Shown here: one piece after another, positions 28,830 through 37,286 of the stretch
Numbering within the stretch: the stretch's first letter is position 1
Layout: each line of letters starts with the position of its first letter
DNA from: Pseudanabaena sp. M53BS1SP1A06MG
GTDB taxonomy: Bacteria; Cyanobacteriota; Cyanobacteriia; Pseudanabaenales; Pseudanabaenaceae
Assembly (NCBI GenBank): GCA_020404105.1
Contig: JADBWH010000073.1
Coordinates: 1 to 64,000, forward strand
Length of the DNA: 64,000 nt
Reading direction: 5' to 3'
Made by a program: the position numbers and the translations under genes
Notes under the pieces: model-generated
What the model saw: the letters and a program-made list of their open reading frames with translations, nothing else
Told to the model about the DNA's origin: nothing
Databases searched by the model: none

Positions 28830-29953
28830 TTTATACCCATTAACCCTTTCGTGAGGCGCTTCACCGCAGCCCCAGCGACATCGCGATAACGCAACTCACC
28901 ACAGAGAATTTTGCCCATGCGTTGACTAGCACTAGGGCGCTTCACTCCCATTTTGTAACCAAAACTAGGAATGCGATAGAAAATATTAGCAATGCGCTGT
29001 GCCCACACCATATCTTCACCCCATTCTTCATGTACTCTCTGGGTATATTGCTTTAGAGCATCAGTATTGCCGCCAATCGCTTCATCGATCGCTTGCCCTG
29101 CAAACACTCCTGTTAACAGGGAAGGACGAATTCCCTCGGCAGTAAATGGATCGACAATACATGCCGATTCCCCTGTAAGAATTGCATTTTGGGTATGTAG
29201 TGGTTGATTTCCATTCCATAAACAGAGTGGATGTCCATATTGCTTAATGGAAGTGATATCAATGCCAAACTTTTCCGCGTAGGCAGCGCCAAGCTCTTTA
29301 AGATTTTGCTTCTCACCACCAAGGAATGTACCTGCACCAATGGAATAACCGTCAGGTTTAGGGAAGTTCCAGATATAACCATTTTGGACAGAACCAAAGT
29401 CAAAATGGGCGGCACTCACATCGGGCGCAGAGTGAGGCGCTTCGACTTCGAGGGCGGCTCCCATGCGGCGTTTTCTCTCTTTAAATCCTAGCCATTTTGC
29501 CATAGTGCCTTTTGCGCCATCAGCAGCAATTAGATATTTTGCTTCAAAGACATCATTTTCGGTTTTGACTAACCAGCGATCGCTCTTCCATTCAATTCCT
29601 GTAACGCCATTATTATCGCGAAGTTCCACACCTAATTTTTGAGCTTGTTGGACTAGGTAATGATCAAATACATCGCGGCGCACCATCCACACTGGTTCTT
29701 GAGTTTCTAACGCGACCAGTTCAGGATCGCCCATTTGCCATGTATAGCGAATATTGCTGACGGTTAGTGAAACTGCTGGCGAAAAGTCAAAATCAAACCA
29801 CTCTTGTACCATCGGCGAAACGCCACCACCACAAGGTTTGTATCGAGGCAGGCTTTCTTTTTCGAGTAACAAAACCGAACGTCCTCGTTTTGCCAAATGA
29901 TAGGATGCTGAACCACCAGATGGTCCTGCTCCCACAACAATGCAGTCGTACAT
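28826..29953 (-). CDS. Geranylgeranyl reductase family FAD-dependent oxidoreductase
   Basis: The N terminus MYDCIVVGAGPSGGSASY binds FAD, followed by LEKESLPRYKPCGGGVSP, the PCGG signature of the geranylgeranyl-reductase/ChlP superfamily. LTGESACIVDPFTAEGIRPS near residue 285 is the second FAD contact. These enzymes reduce prenyl chains of chlorophyll, tocopherol or lipids. The N terminus differs from cyanobacterial ChlP as I recall it, so this is probably a paralogue and not the chlorophyll enzyme. ATG 29953 is chosen because it starts the FAD fold. An upstream in-frame start at 29986 adds 11 residues. Confidence 0.85.
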   Translation of the reverse strand: MYDCIVVGAGPSGGSASYHLAKRGRSVLLLEKESLPRYKPCGGGVSPMVQEWFDFDFSPAVSLTVSNIRYTWQMGDPELVALETQEPVWMVRRDVFDHYLVQQAQKLGVELRDNNGVTGIEWKSDRWLVKTENDVFEAKYLIAADGAKGTMAKWLGFKERKRRMGAALEVEAPHSAPDVSAAHFDFGSVQNGYIWNFPKPDGYSIGAGTFLGGEKQNLKELGAAYAEKFGIDITSIKQYGHPLCLWNGNQPLHTQNAILTGESACIVDPFTAEGIRPSLLTGVFAGQAIDEAIGGNTDALKQYTQRVHEEWGEDMVWAQRIANIFYRIPSFGYKMGVKRPSASQRMGKILCGELRYRDVAGAAVKRLTKGLMGIK

Positions 29954-30076
29954 AGAAAATTTTCTTTTAGGTAAGGGTACAAGCAAGTCTGTTTGATTTT
30001 ACCGTTAATTTATGGAGTAATTGCCAATCTATAAACCCCAACTAAAGGCAGTGCTTGGGAATACCCTTGTTTGAGT

Positions 30077-31174
30077 TTATAAAAAGTTACGCTTAACTAC
30101 CTTGGCTGGAAATTCCTTGTCGCGGATTTGAACTTGCACAATTTGTCCAATCTTGGCGAGATGGTGCGGGATATAACCAAAGGCGATCGCTTTGCCGAGG
30201 GTTGGCGACATCGTGCCACTGGTGACGATACCCACAGTTTCACCTTCAAAACGAATCGGATAATCATGACGAGCGATATTGCGACCTTCCAATTCCAAAC
30301 CAACTAGTTTACGAGGAACTCCATTCTGTTTTTGATCTTCGAGGACAGCACGTCCGTAGAATTCACCCTTCTCTTTGAGATGAATAATCCAATTGATATC
30401 GGCTTCCCAAGGTGTAGTGCTATCGTCCATGTCCTGACCATAGAGGTGCATTCCTGCTTCGAGTCGCAGGGTGTCACGACAACCTAAGCCACAAGGAACA
30501 ACACCTAGATCAAGTAGTTTTTGCCAAAGTGCTTTCCCAGTTTCGATATCGGTCATAATTTCACAGCCATCTTCGCCTGTGTAGCCTGTACGTGCCACGA
30601 AGCTGCGAACGCCTAGTACTTCTGTATAGGTATGCCCAAAGCGCAGTCTGGGTAATTTCATCAAGTCAGCACCGACTAGCTCCTGCAAAGTGGCGATCGC
30701 TGTTTTCCCCTGTACGGCAATTAAGGTTTGTGATGCGGAGTTATCAACTAAGCGATCGCCTAAATGTTGTTGTAACCATGCCTTATCCTTTTCGGTGGTG
30801 GAAGCATTGACAATCACTGACCAATTTTCGCGATCGCCATCTGGCTCATGGTGATAAAAAATTACATCATCGATAATCCCACCTTGCTCATTGAGTAAGA
30901 CTGTATATAGAGCCTGTCCTACCTTGACTCGACCTAAGTTCGATGGCACAAGTTTGTTTAAGGTTTCAAGAACTCCTTCCCCAGAAATCGCAAATTTGCC
31001 CATGTGGGATACATCAAACATCCCCACCTGCGATCGCACTGCCTTATGTTCGGCAATGATGCCCTGATACTGCACGGGCATCTCCCACCCACCAAATTCT
31101 ACTAATCGCGCACCAGAGCTAACATGAAGATCATACAAAGGGGTGCGCTTGAGAGAGTTGCTCATGATTGCCAT
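30077..31174 (-). CDS. gcvT: Glycine cleavage system T protein (aminomethyltransferase)
   Basis: GcvT transfers the methylene group from the H-protein-bound aminomethyl intermediate to tetrahydrofolate, releasing ammonia. Key blocks are VEFGGWEMPVQYQGI near residue 27, GMFDVSHMGK near 52, RTGYTGEDGCEI near 195, and LRLEAGMHLYGQDMDD. In cyanobacteria the system serves photorespiration. Two starts are possible (31174 and 31165) with no decisive ribosome site. gcvH and gcvP are not nearby. Confidence 0.95.
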   Translation of the reverse strand: MAIMSNSLKRTPLYDLHVSSGARLVEFGGWEMPVQYQGIIAEHKAVRSQVGMFDVSHMGKFAISGEGVLETLNKLVPSNLGRVKVGQALYTVLLNEQGGIIDDVIFYHHEPDGDRENWSVIVNASTTEKDKAWLQQHLGDRLVDNSASQTLIAVQGKTAIATLQELVGADLMKLPRLRFGHTYTEVLGVRSFVARTGYTGEDGCEIMTDIETGKALWQKLLDLGVVPCGLGCRDTLRLEAGMHLYGQDMDDSTTPWEADINWIIHLKEKGEFYGRAVLEDQKQNGVPRKLVGLELEGRNIARHDYPIRFEGETVGIVTSGTMSPTLGKAIAFGYIPHHLAKIGQIVQVQIRDKEFPAKVVKRNFL

Positions 31175-31548
31175 TGAAAAAATTGGTTACATCTATAGAT
31201 TATGCAATCTGAAGTGACGATTGTTATTGACCACACCCGAACATCATAACTGACCAGAGATTGCTCCGATTCGGATACCACCAGCTTCGTCCTAACGAAA
31301 AGGTAGAGCTGTTACTTGAAATTTCGCTGGGGTAATTGTTGGTGACATATTGCACCTGAGTTGAACTGTATTGGGACATTGTATCAATACAGCAATTCTC
31401 GTTATGACTTTTAGTTTGTCTAGGCTTTCAAATTTTGGACGAATGTATAGGCTTTTCAATAGCTATTGCAAATATTCTCAGTAAACTCATCTAAATCAAG
31501 GCAAAATCTCCATGATGAGAATAGCTATAGCTGTCCAAATGTTCTTGA
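31175..31548. other. Intergenic region upstream of the AbiE-type locus
   Basis: About 370 bp without a supported ORF, RNA or repeat. HIP1 sites are absent from here to about 33.7 kb, which marks the left border of the compositional change. Confidence 0.4.
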
Positions 31549-31615
31549 CAAAGCTACACTACAATGTTAGGATTACATCCTAAGGATGTAATCCTAACAT
31601 TGTAGTGTAGCTTTG
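31549..31615. promoter_or_regulatory. Perfect 33-bp inverted repeat in front of the AbiE-type operon
   Basis: 31549-31581 and 31583-31615 are exactly complementary with a single A at the centre. The second arm ends 22 bp before the antitoxin start codon. AbiEi proteins are known to bind inverted repeats in their own promoter, so this is a candidate operator. A mobile palindrome or an RNA hairpin are alternatives. Confidence 0.6.
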
Positions 31616-31637
31616 AATTTTTGAGTGCCAACTATTT

Positions 31638-32543
31638 ATGCAAGTTGAGAAAGCCATCACATTATCACTTGGTAATTTAGAACAGCCCGTCATCTCTAAA
31701 TATCAGTTTGGATTAACTGTAAACAAAATATACCGAAGTAAGTTTTATAGCGGTGAACCTGTAGATCTCCATAAGGATTTTGCGGAAAAAGCAGACATTG
31801 CTAAACACTTAAAATTATTACTAAATGAAGGAGTTTTGTTTCCTCATAAGAATCTCTCCAATATTTTTACTCTTCTTGGTCGATCTAATGGCGATCCTGA
31901 GGATATAGCTTGTACAGTTGATCCTTTTTGCTATATGTCTCATCTAAGTGCCATGTCGTATCATGGTTTAACAGATCGAATACCAAAAAAGCTATTTATA
32001 TCTTCCCCTCCGAATGATACTTGGCGATCTTTAGCAAAAGAGAAAATGCAGAAAGATCTGGGCGATAGTTTTGAAAGTTATTGTGAGCATGGGTTGCCCA
32101 AACTAGTTAGACCGACGAACATGAATAAGATCGATAAGACAGACCTTTATTGTCTAAATTCTATGCGCTTGGGAGCATATAAGAATGTTAGGGGGAGATC
32201 TCTCAGAGTTTCAACTATAGGAAGAACATTCCTTGATATGTTAAGAAATCCTGAACTATGCGGGGGTATCAATCATATATTAGATGTATTTGATGAATAT
32301 GGAGAGAAATATCTCAGATTGATCACTGACGATATTGATAAAAACGGAGAGCCTATCGATAAGGTTAGGGCAGGCTATATTTTGAATGAGCGATTAGGTA
32401 TTAATAATAATGAGATTATTAATGGCTGGTCTTCACTTGCTCAAAGGGGTGGATCGAGAAAGCTTGATTCAAGCTCAGAATACTCTCCCAAATGGTCAGA
32501 TAAATGGAAAATTTCTTTGAATATTTTCAGGAATAGTGCTTGA
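31638..32543 (+). CDS. AbiEi-type antitoxin (type IV toxin-antitoxin)
   Basis: The 301-residue protein has a winged-helix-like N-terminal segment (about 25-75: AEKADIAKHLKLLLNEGVLFP) and the AbiEi core CYMSHLSAMSYHGLTDRIPK near residues 95-115, then LFISSPP. RSLRVSTIGRTFLDMLRNPELCGG and the C-terminal DKWKISLN also fit the AbiEi family. The family represses its own operon and counters the AbiEii nucleotidyltransferase without direct binding. The stop TGA overlaps the next ATG (TGATG). No HIP1 site occurs in the gene, unlike its surroundings, which suggests horizontal gain. Confidence 0.75.
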   Translation: MQVEKAITLSLGNLEQPVISKYQFGLTVNKIYRSKFYSGEPVDLHKDFAEKADIAKHLKLLLNEGVLFPHKNLSNIFTLLGRSNGDPEDIACTVDPFCYMSHLSAMSYHGLTDRIPKKLFISSPPNDTWRSLAKEKMQKDLGDSFESYCEHGLPKLVRPTNMNKIDKTDLYCLNSMRLGAYKNVRGRSLRVSTIGRTFLDMLRNPELCGGINHILDVFDEYGEKYLRLITDDIDKNGEPIDKVRAGYILNERLGINNNEIINGWSSLAQRGGSRKLDSSSEYSPKWSDKWKISLNIFRNSA

Positions 32544-33409
32544 TGAGTGAAATCGAGGGATATGATATCAAAGACTGGGTTGAAGAGGCATCAACTACAA
32601 GTAATAAGGAGTTTCGTCAGGCTGTACATACTATCTTGTCGTCAATTGCTTCAGATAGTGACTTAAAAGCAAACATGATTTTGAAAGGAGGCATTTTGTT
32701 AGCGATAAGATATAAAAGTCATCGCTTTACAACAGATATCGACTTTTCTACGGAGAAACCACGCGGTGGCGAGATTACTGAAGATGGCGTTCGTAAATCT
32801 TTGGATAGTAGTCTAGCCCAGATGGTTGAGGAATTGGATTATGATTTAGATTGTCGTGTACAAAGTAGTAAGTTACAGCCAAGGGATGTTAAATCTACAT
32901 ATCCATCAATTAAGATGAAAGTAGGATATGCATATAAAGGGACACCTCAGCATAAGCGATTATTGTCTTTGCAATCACCGAATACCATATCAATTGATTA
33001 TAGTTTGAATGAAGCAACTCCTAATATTGAAGATTTAAAGCTAAATCTTGAAGAAGGCATTTTAGCTTATTCATTAACAGACTTAATAGCCGAAAAATAT
33101 CGCTCATTATTACAGCAAGTTTCTAGAAATAGAAATCGTAGACAAGATGTATATGACATAAACTTATTAGTCGAAAGATTTGGGGATATTAATGATTTTG
33201 AAAGAAGCAAAATCTTGAATTCCTTAATTATTAAATCGAAAGCAAGAGAGATATCGCCAGATATAAATTCATTTGAAGACCCAGATTTAAAATCCAGAGC
33301 TCAAAAAGACTATCACACTCTTAAAGATGAGATAGAGAGTGAGCTTCCAGACTTTGATGATTTATTTCAAAAAGTCTCTGACTTCTATAGATCATTGCCA
33401 TGGTCATAA
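32543..33409 (+). CDS. AbiEii/AbiGii-type nucleotidyltransferase toxin
   Basis: This is a DNA-polymerase-beta-fold nucleotidyltransferase. The first catalytic block KGGILLAIR is followed about 10 residues later by TTDIDFS (about 50-72), carrying the two metal-binding Asp. SIDYSLNE near 150 could give the third acidic residue. LTDLIAEKYRSLLQQV and RRQDVYDINLL (near 175-205) are typical of the AbiEii family, whose members inhibit growth by modifying tRNA or NTP-dependent targets. The start is ATG 32543, overlapping the upstream stop. The toxin looks intact. Confidence 0.88.
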   Translation: MSEIEGYDIKDWVEEASTTSNKEFRQAVHTILSSIASDSDLKANMILKGGILLAIRYKSHRFTTDIDFSTEKPRGGEITEDGVRKSLDSSLAQMVEELDYDLDCRVQSSKLQPRDVKSTYPSIKMKVGYAYKGTPQHKRLLSLQSPNTISIDYSLNEATPNIEDLKLNLEEGILAYSLTDLIAEKYRSLLQQVSRNRNRRQDVYDINLLVERFGDINDFERSKILNSLIIKSKAREISPDINSFEDPDLKSRAQKDYHTLKDEIESELPDFDDLFQKVSDFYRSLPWS

Positions 33410-33485
33410 CGAGATTAGAAATTTGAAAGGATAATTATTTGGCGATATTAATCGTATCTTGAATAAACAGATTTTGGTTTAGGCG

Positions 33486-34064
33486 TTATTTACTAGTTGT
33501 AATTGCGCCTAACCGATCGCCAAAAGGGAAAAACCTAATAGTTGCTTTACCAATGACATTTCCTTTTGGTAAAAATCCCCAGATATGCGAATCATTGCTG
33601 TGATTGCGATTGTCGCCCATCATCCAGTAATGACCTTTGGGAACTAACACTTCACGCATCGCATATTTTGGAGATTCCGCAATATAGGACTCATCAAGAG
33701 GTTCACCATTGCGATAGACCTTACCATTTTTAATCGCAATGCGATCGCCTTCCACACCAATCAATCGCTTAATGTAAGCCTTGCTCGTATCACTTGTTGC
33801 AGGCGTAGCAGGCGGATAGAAAATTAAAATATCGCCGTATTGAGGTTCTTGCCAACGCTGGGAAATTTTGTCTACTAAAATGCGATCGCCCACTTGTAAA
33901 GTTGGTTCCATCGAGCCAGAGGGAATGAAGCGTGGCTCCACAATAAACGTGCGTAGGAAAATAGCGATCGCAAGGGCAACAGCAAAAATCCGAATCGTTT
34001 CACCATGTTGCTGCCACCAAGGTTTGACGGTCACTTGCGAATCGAGCTTATTTTCTGTGGACAT
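33486..34064 (-). CDS. lepB: Signal peptidase I (first of two)
   Basis: A type I signal peptidase that removes Sec/Tat leaders outside the membrane. One TM helix (about 24-40) is followed by box B SGSMEPTLQVGD with the catalytic Ser near residue 52. Box D YIKRLIGVEGDR holds the catalytic Lys, and GDNRNHSNDSH is box E. Length 192 aa is typical of cyanobacteria. A second lepB lies about 90 bp upstream on the same strand. Confidence 0.95.
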   Translation of the reverse strand: MSTENKLDSQVTVKPWWQQHGETIRIFAVALAIAIFLRTFIVEPRFIPSGSMEPTLQVGDRILVDKISQRWQEPQYGDILIFYPPATPATSDTSKAYIKRLIGVEGDRIAIKNGKVYRNGEPLDESYIAESPKYAMREVLVPKGHYWMMGDNRNHSNDSHIWGFLPKGNVIGKATIRFFPFGDRLGAITTSK

Positions 34065-34156
34065 GAATCAATATTTATGTGTTGTGATCTAACTAATTGG
34101 GCTAAAGGAAACTATGAACGCAGGTTTGCGCGACCTGTACATAAATTTTAATATTT

Positions 34157-34855
34157 TTAATATTTAGGAACAGTCAAGTTACCCGCACGACTATCAAAAG
34201 GCCAATAGCGAAACATTGCCCGCCCGACGATATTTTCCTCTGGCATGAAGCCCCATGCATGGGAATCCAAACTGTTATTGCGGTTATCACCCATCACCCA
34301 ATATTTACCATTGGGGACAGTGAAATATGGATAATCCTTTCCTGATTGCACATTAGGGGGACGGAAGCAATTAGGGCAGAGGGCATCATCTTGGGTCGGT
34401 AAAGTGTAATTTGGCGGAGTCGCAACGTATGGCTCATTTAAGGGCACATCATTAATAAATACTTTTCCATCATGAATGCTGATGCGATCGCCAGGTAAGC
34501 CAATGACTCGCTTGATATAAACCTTCGTGGGATCAGGCACTATAGCAACATTGGGAGGATTAAAGACAATTATTTCGCCACGTTCAGGCTTGCGCCAGCG
34601 AAAGGAAAGTTTGTCAATAATTAGGCGATCATCAATTAATAGAGTTGGCTCCATGGAGCTAGAGGGAATATAGCGTGGCTCTGCTACAAATATGCGTACT
34701 CCGACCGCTAGTAAGATCGCCACAGTCACCGTCGGCAGATTGTCCGCTAAAATTGTTTTGAGCGAACGTTCCTGAACTGGTGGTACTTGTTTGGGATCAG
34801 ACGGTGGATTGACTGGAGACTGATTAGTGCGATCGCTAGAATTATCAGATGACAT
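34157..34855 (-). CDS. lepB: Signal peptidase I (second of two), with Cys-pair insert
   Basis: Same family as the adjacent gene: one TM helix (about 36-55), SSSMEPTLLIDD with catalytic Ser, YIKRVIGLPGDR with catalytic Lys, and GDNRNNSLDSH. Compared with its neighbour it has a longer Pro/Ser-rich cytoplasmic N terminus and an insert of about 25 residues before the GDN box. The insert contains CPNC. The tandem pair suggests an old duplication with diverged substrates. Confidence 0.94.
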   Translation of the reverse strand: MSSDNSSDRTNQSPVNPPSDPKQVPPVQERSLKTILADNLPTVTVAILLAVGVRIFVAEPRYIPSSSMEPTLLIDDRLIIDKLSFRWRKPERGEIIVFNPPNVAIVPDPTKVYIKRVIGLPGDRISIHDGKVFINDVPLNEPYVATPPNYTLPTQDDALCPNCFRPPNVQSGKDYPYFTVPNGKYWVMGDNRNNSLDSHAWGFMPEENIVGRAMFRYWPFDSRAGNLTVPKY

Positions 34856-34924
34856 AGAAATGCTCGCGGAATATGTACTTATCTTAGATCGTCTTTAGTC
34901 AGTGTGGTCTAAAGCGCCGACTTA

Positions 34925-36748
34925 CTACTTTTTCAAGACACTAGGAACCTCAATCGCGCGATCACCAGAAAGGTTAAATTCTTGATGAATTAGCATTAAC
35001 GCCTGTTCCGCCTGATTATCACGGACTACACAACTAACTTTAATTTCAGATGTGGCAATCATCTCAATATTAATACTTGCATCGGCTAATGCTCCAAACA
35101 TCCTTGCAGCAATACCAGATTGATTAATCATCCCTGCTCCCACGATGCTGACTTTGCTGATGTCGTCATCACAGGAGACTTCGCCATAACCGAGATCGTT
35201 TGCCACCTGCTTCAGGGCAGTTTCCGCTTTTGCCCGATCCGTAATAGCTACCGTAAAGGCAATCTCATTAACATCGCGATCAGACTGGGACTGCACAATC
35301 ATATCTAAGCTAATATTTTGCTCAGCTAATTGTTCCAGAATTTTGGCTGCCATTCCTGGACGATCTGGTACTTTCTGAACTGCGATTCTGGCTCGATTGC
35401 GATCAAGAGCAACGCCCCGTACTGGTGGATTGTTGGTATTAAGGATTGTTTCGCGGGAAGTGGATGTCTGTACTGGCACATCAAAGACTTTTTGAAGAGC
35501 AGCGATCGCTACCTCGCCATCGGTTGCGGCAATTACACAGCTAATCTTAATCTCTGAGGTAGAGATCATCTGAATATTCACCCCAGCTTCTGCCAATGCC
35601 GAGAACATTTTTGCGGCAACTCCTGGACGACCAATCATCCCAACGCCAATAATGCTGATTTTTGCGACGTTGGAGTCAACAGTAACAGAACTTGCACCAA
35701 TCTCTAGGCTACGGGTGACCAATTCCGCCAACTGCAATTGATTTTGAGGAATCGTAAAAGCAATATCATTAACTCCCTCAATTTCTTGCACCGCTTGAAT
35801 GATTAAGTCTACATTTACGGATTGCTCGGCAAGGGGTTTGAATAATTGCGAGGCGATCCCTGGTCGATCAGGGATCTGCAATAGGGCAATCTTGACTTGA
35901 TCGTAATCAATAGAAATATTTTCCACGAAACGATTTACCTCTAAGGTTTTTAGATCACCTATGCCAATACGTGGCGAGGTAATTACTGTCCCTGGATCAT
36001 CAAGCCAACTTGATCGCACACACATTTTTACGCCAAAGTTTCTTGCTATCTCGACCGATCGCGGATGTAAAACCTTAGCGCCCAAACTAGCTAGCTCTAG
36101 CATTTCATCGCAAGTAATTTCATCGAGCATTTGTGCTTTGGGCACAATGCGGGGATCGGTGGTGAGAATTCCTGGAACATCTGTATAAATCTCACAAACA
36201 TCAGCTTCAATCGCCGCCGCGATCGCCACTGCCGAAGTGTCCGAACCACCCCTTCCTAGGGTCGTGATTTCGGTACTCGGCAAACCTGTTGCTTCATCAA
36301 GCGCCACACCTTGGAAGCCTGCAATTACGACAACCTTACCTAAAGCCAAAGCTGATTTAATTTGATCAGCTTCCACATACAAAATTCTGGCACGTGTATG
36401 TTTTGGTTCAGTGACTACCCGCACTTGCGAACCATTCATAGCGATCGCTGGTTGACCCACCGCTTGTAGCGCCATACTTAGCAAAGCGATCGTCACCTGT
36501 TCACCCGTTGCCAAGAGCAAATCCGTCTCACGCTCTTTCGCGTCAATTTCTTCGAGGGTTTGGGCATGGGTTGCAGCTACAGATTCGGCAAGGGCAACTA
36601 GTCCATCCGTGGTTTTGCCCATCGCCGAAACTACAACTACGACTTGATTACCCGCATCAACTGTCCGCTTAATGCGATCGCGTACTGCTTTAATGCGATC
36701 AGCATCGGCTACGGAGGAGCCACCATATTTTTGAACTATTAGCGCCAT
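34925..36748 (-). CDS. lysC: Aspartate kinase with four ACT domains
   Basis: Catalyses the first step of Lys/Thr/Met synthesis, phosphorylating aspartate. The kinase domain (about 1-250) begins ALIVQKYGGSSVADADRIK and includes TLGRGGSDTSAVAIAAA and EIYTDVPGILTTDPR. The C-terminal half holds two ACT pairs (about 270-430 and 440-600), each with a variant of DRPGxAxxL and a GxGMI block. Four ACT domains, about 600 aa in all, is the known cyanobacterial form, feedback-controlled by Lys and Thr. Confidence 0.96.
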   Translation of the reverse strand: MALIVQKYGGSSVADADRIKAVRDRIKRTVDAGNQVVVVVSAMGKTTDGLVALAESVAATHAQTLEEIDAKERETDLLLATGEQVTIALLSMALQAVGQPAIAMNGSQVRVVTEPKHTRARILYVEADQIKSALALGKVVVIAGFQGVALDEATGLPSTEITTLGRGGSDTSAVAIAAAIEADVCEIYTDVPGILTTDPRIVPKAQMLDEITCDEMLELASLGAKVLHPRSVEIARNFGVKMCVRSSWLDDPGTVITSPRIGIGDLKTLEVNRFVENISIDYDQVKIALLQIPDRPGIASQLFKPLAEQSVNVDLIIQAVQEIEGVNDIAFTIPQNQLQLAELVTRSLEIGASSVTVDSNVAKISIIGVGMIGRPGVAAKMFSALAEAGVNIQMISTSEIKISCVIAATDGEVAIAALQKVFDVPVQTSTSRETILNTNNPPVRGVALDRNRARIAVQKVPDRPGMAAKILEQLAEQNISLDMIVQSQSDRDVNEIAFTVAITDRAKAETALKQVANDLGYGEVSCDDDISKVSIVGAGMINQSGIAARMFGALADASINIEMIATSEIKVSCVVRDNQAEQALMLIHQEFNLSGDRAIEVPSVLKK

Positions 36749-36898
36749 TCGTGGGGAAAATTTTGTAAACCTGAGAGAGTTTCTGAAGATGTTTTGCTCA
36801 ATAACCCAAGTCCAGTCAACTCAATCAAGTTAACTAATTCAAGTCAAAGCATTACAGCTTATCTATCATACATTTCATCTAGACAATCACTATACAAA

Positions 36899-37046
36899 CG
36901 TCTGTGCGATTTAAGCCTGTAAATTTTATCAGCAAGAAACTAAAATGCCTTGGTAAGCAAGGCTTTTGATTTCTGGTTTTGAGATAGGGTTTGCGTAGTA
37001 AAACCTGTCTCAAAAATAGCTTTAAATTATCCCAAACTCGCGTTAC
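36899..37046. repeat. Two-hairpin repeat (AAGGCTTTTG/GGGTTTGCGTAG family), copy A
   Basis: Contains GCCTTGGTAAGCAAGGC followed by TTTTGAGATAGGGTTTGCGTAGTAAAACCTGTCTCAAAA and ends TTTAAATTATCCCAAACTCGCGTTA. Related copies are at 41180-41326, 45483-45630 and 63009-63146, with a truncated one at 41031-41112. It is more degenerate than those, and the second hairpin has mismatches. Confidence 0.7.
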
Positions 37047-37286
37047 ACAATGCCTCTGTATTAACCTCAAAGACAAGTAGAGAATCAAAGTCTAGTCGCT
37101 CATTCTTGAGACCGAGCAACTTTTTAAAAGTATCAATCTATACATTTTGAACATTGTTAAAAGTTTTCTACGATACATTGCGATCGCGCTAATTGCCAAG
37201 TATTGTTAAGTTAATCCGTAAATTTGCTCTGATGGTATTATTGCCAAGTAAGGAGCGATCGTGTACTTAACAAGGAACTGTCTTTT
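37047..37286. other. Intergenic region upstream of gpmI
   Basis: AT-rich spacer with two HIP1-like sites near 37180 and 37255. It should carry the gpmI promoter. No extra ORF is supported. Confidence 0.35.

Noticed and set aside
28826-29953. chlP (chlorophyll geranylgeranyl reductase)
   Set aside because: It has the family signature, but the N-terminal sequence differs from cyanobacterial ChlP as I recall it. Called only to the family.
36879-37088. 69-codon frame upstream of gpmI
   Set aside because: It runs through copy A of the two-hairpin repeat, so its sequence is that of the repeat.
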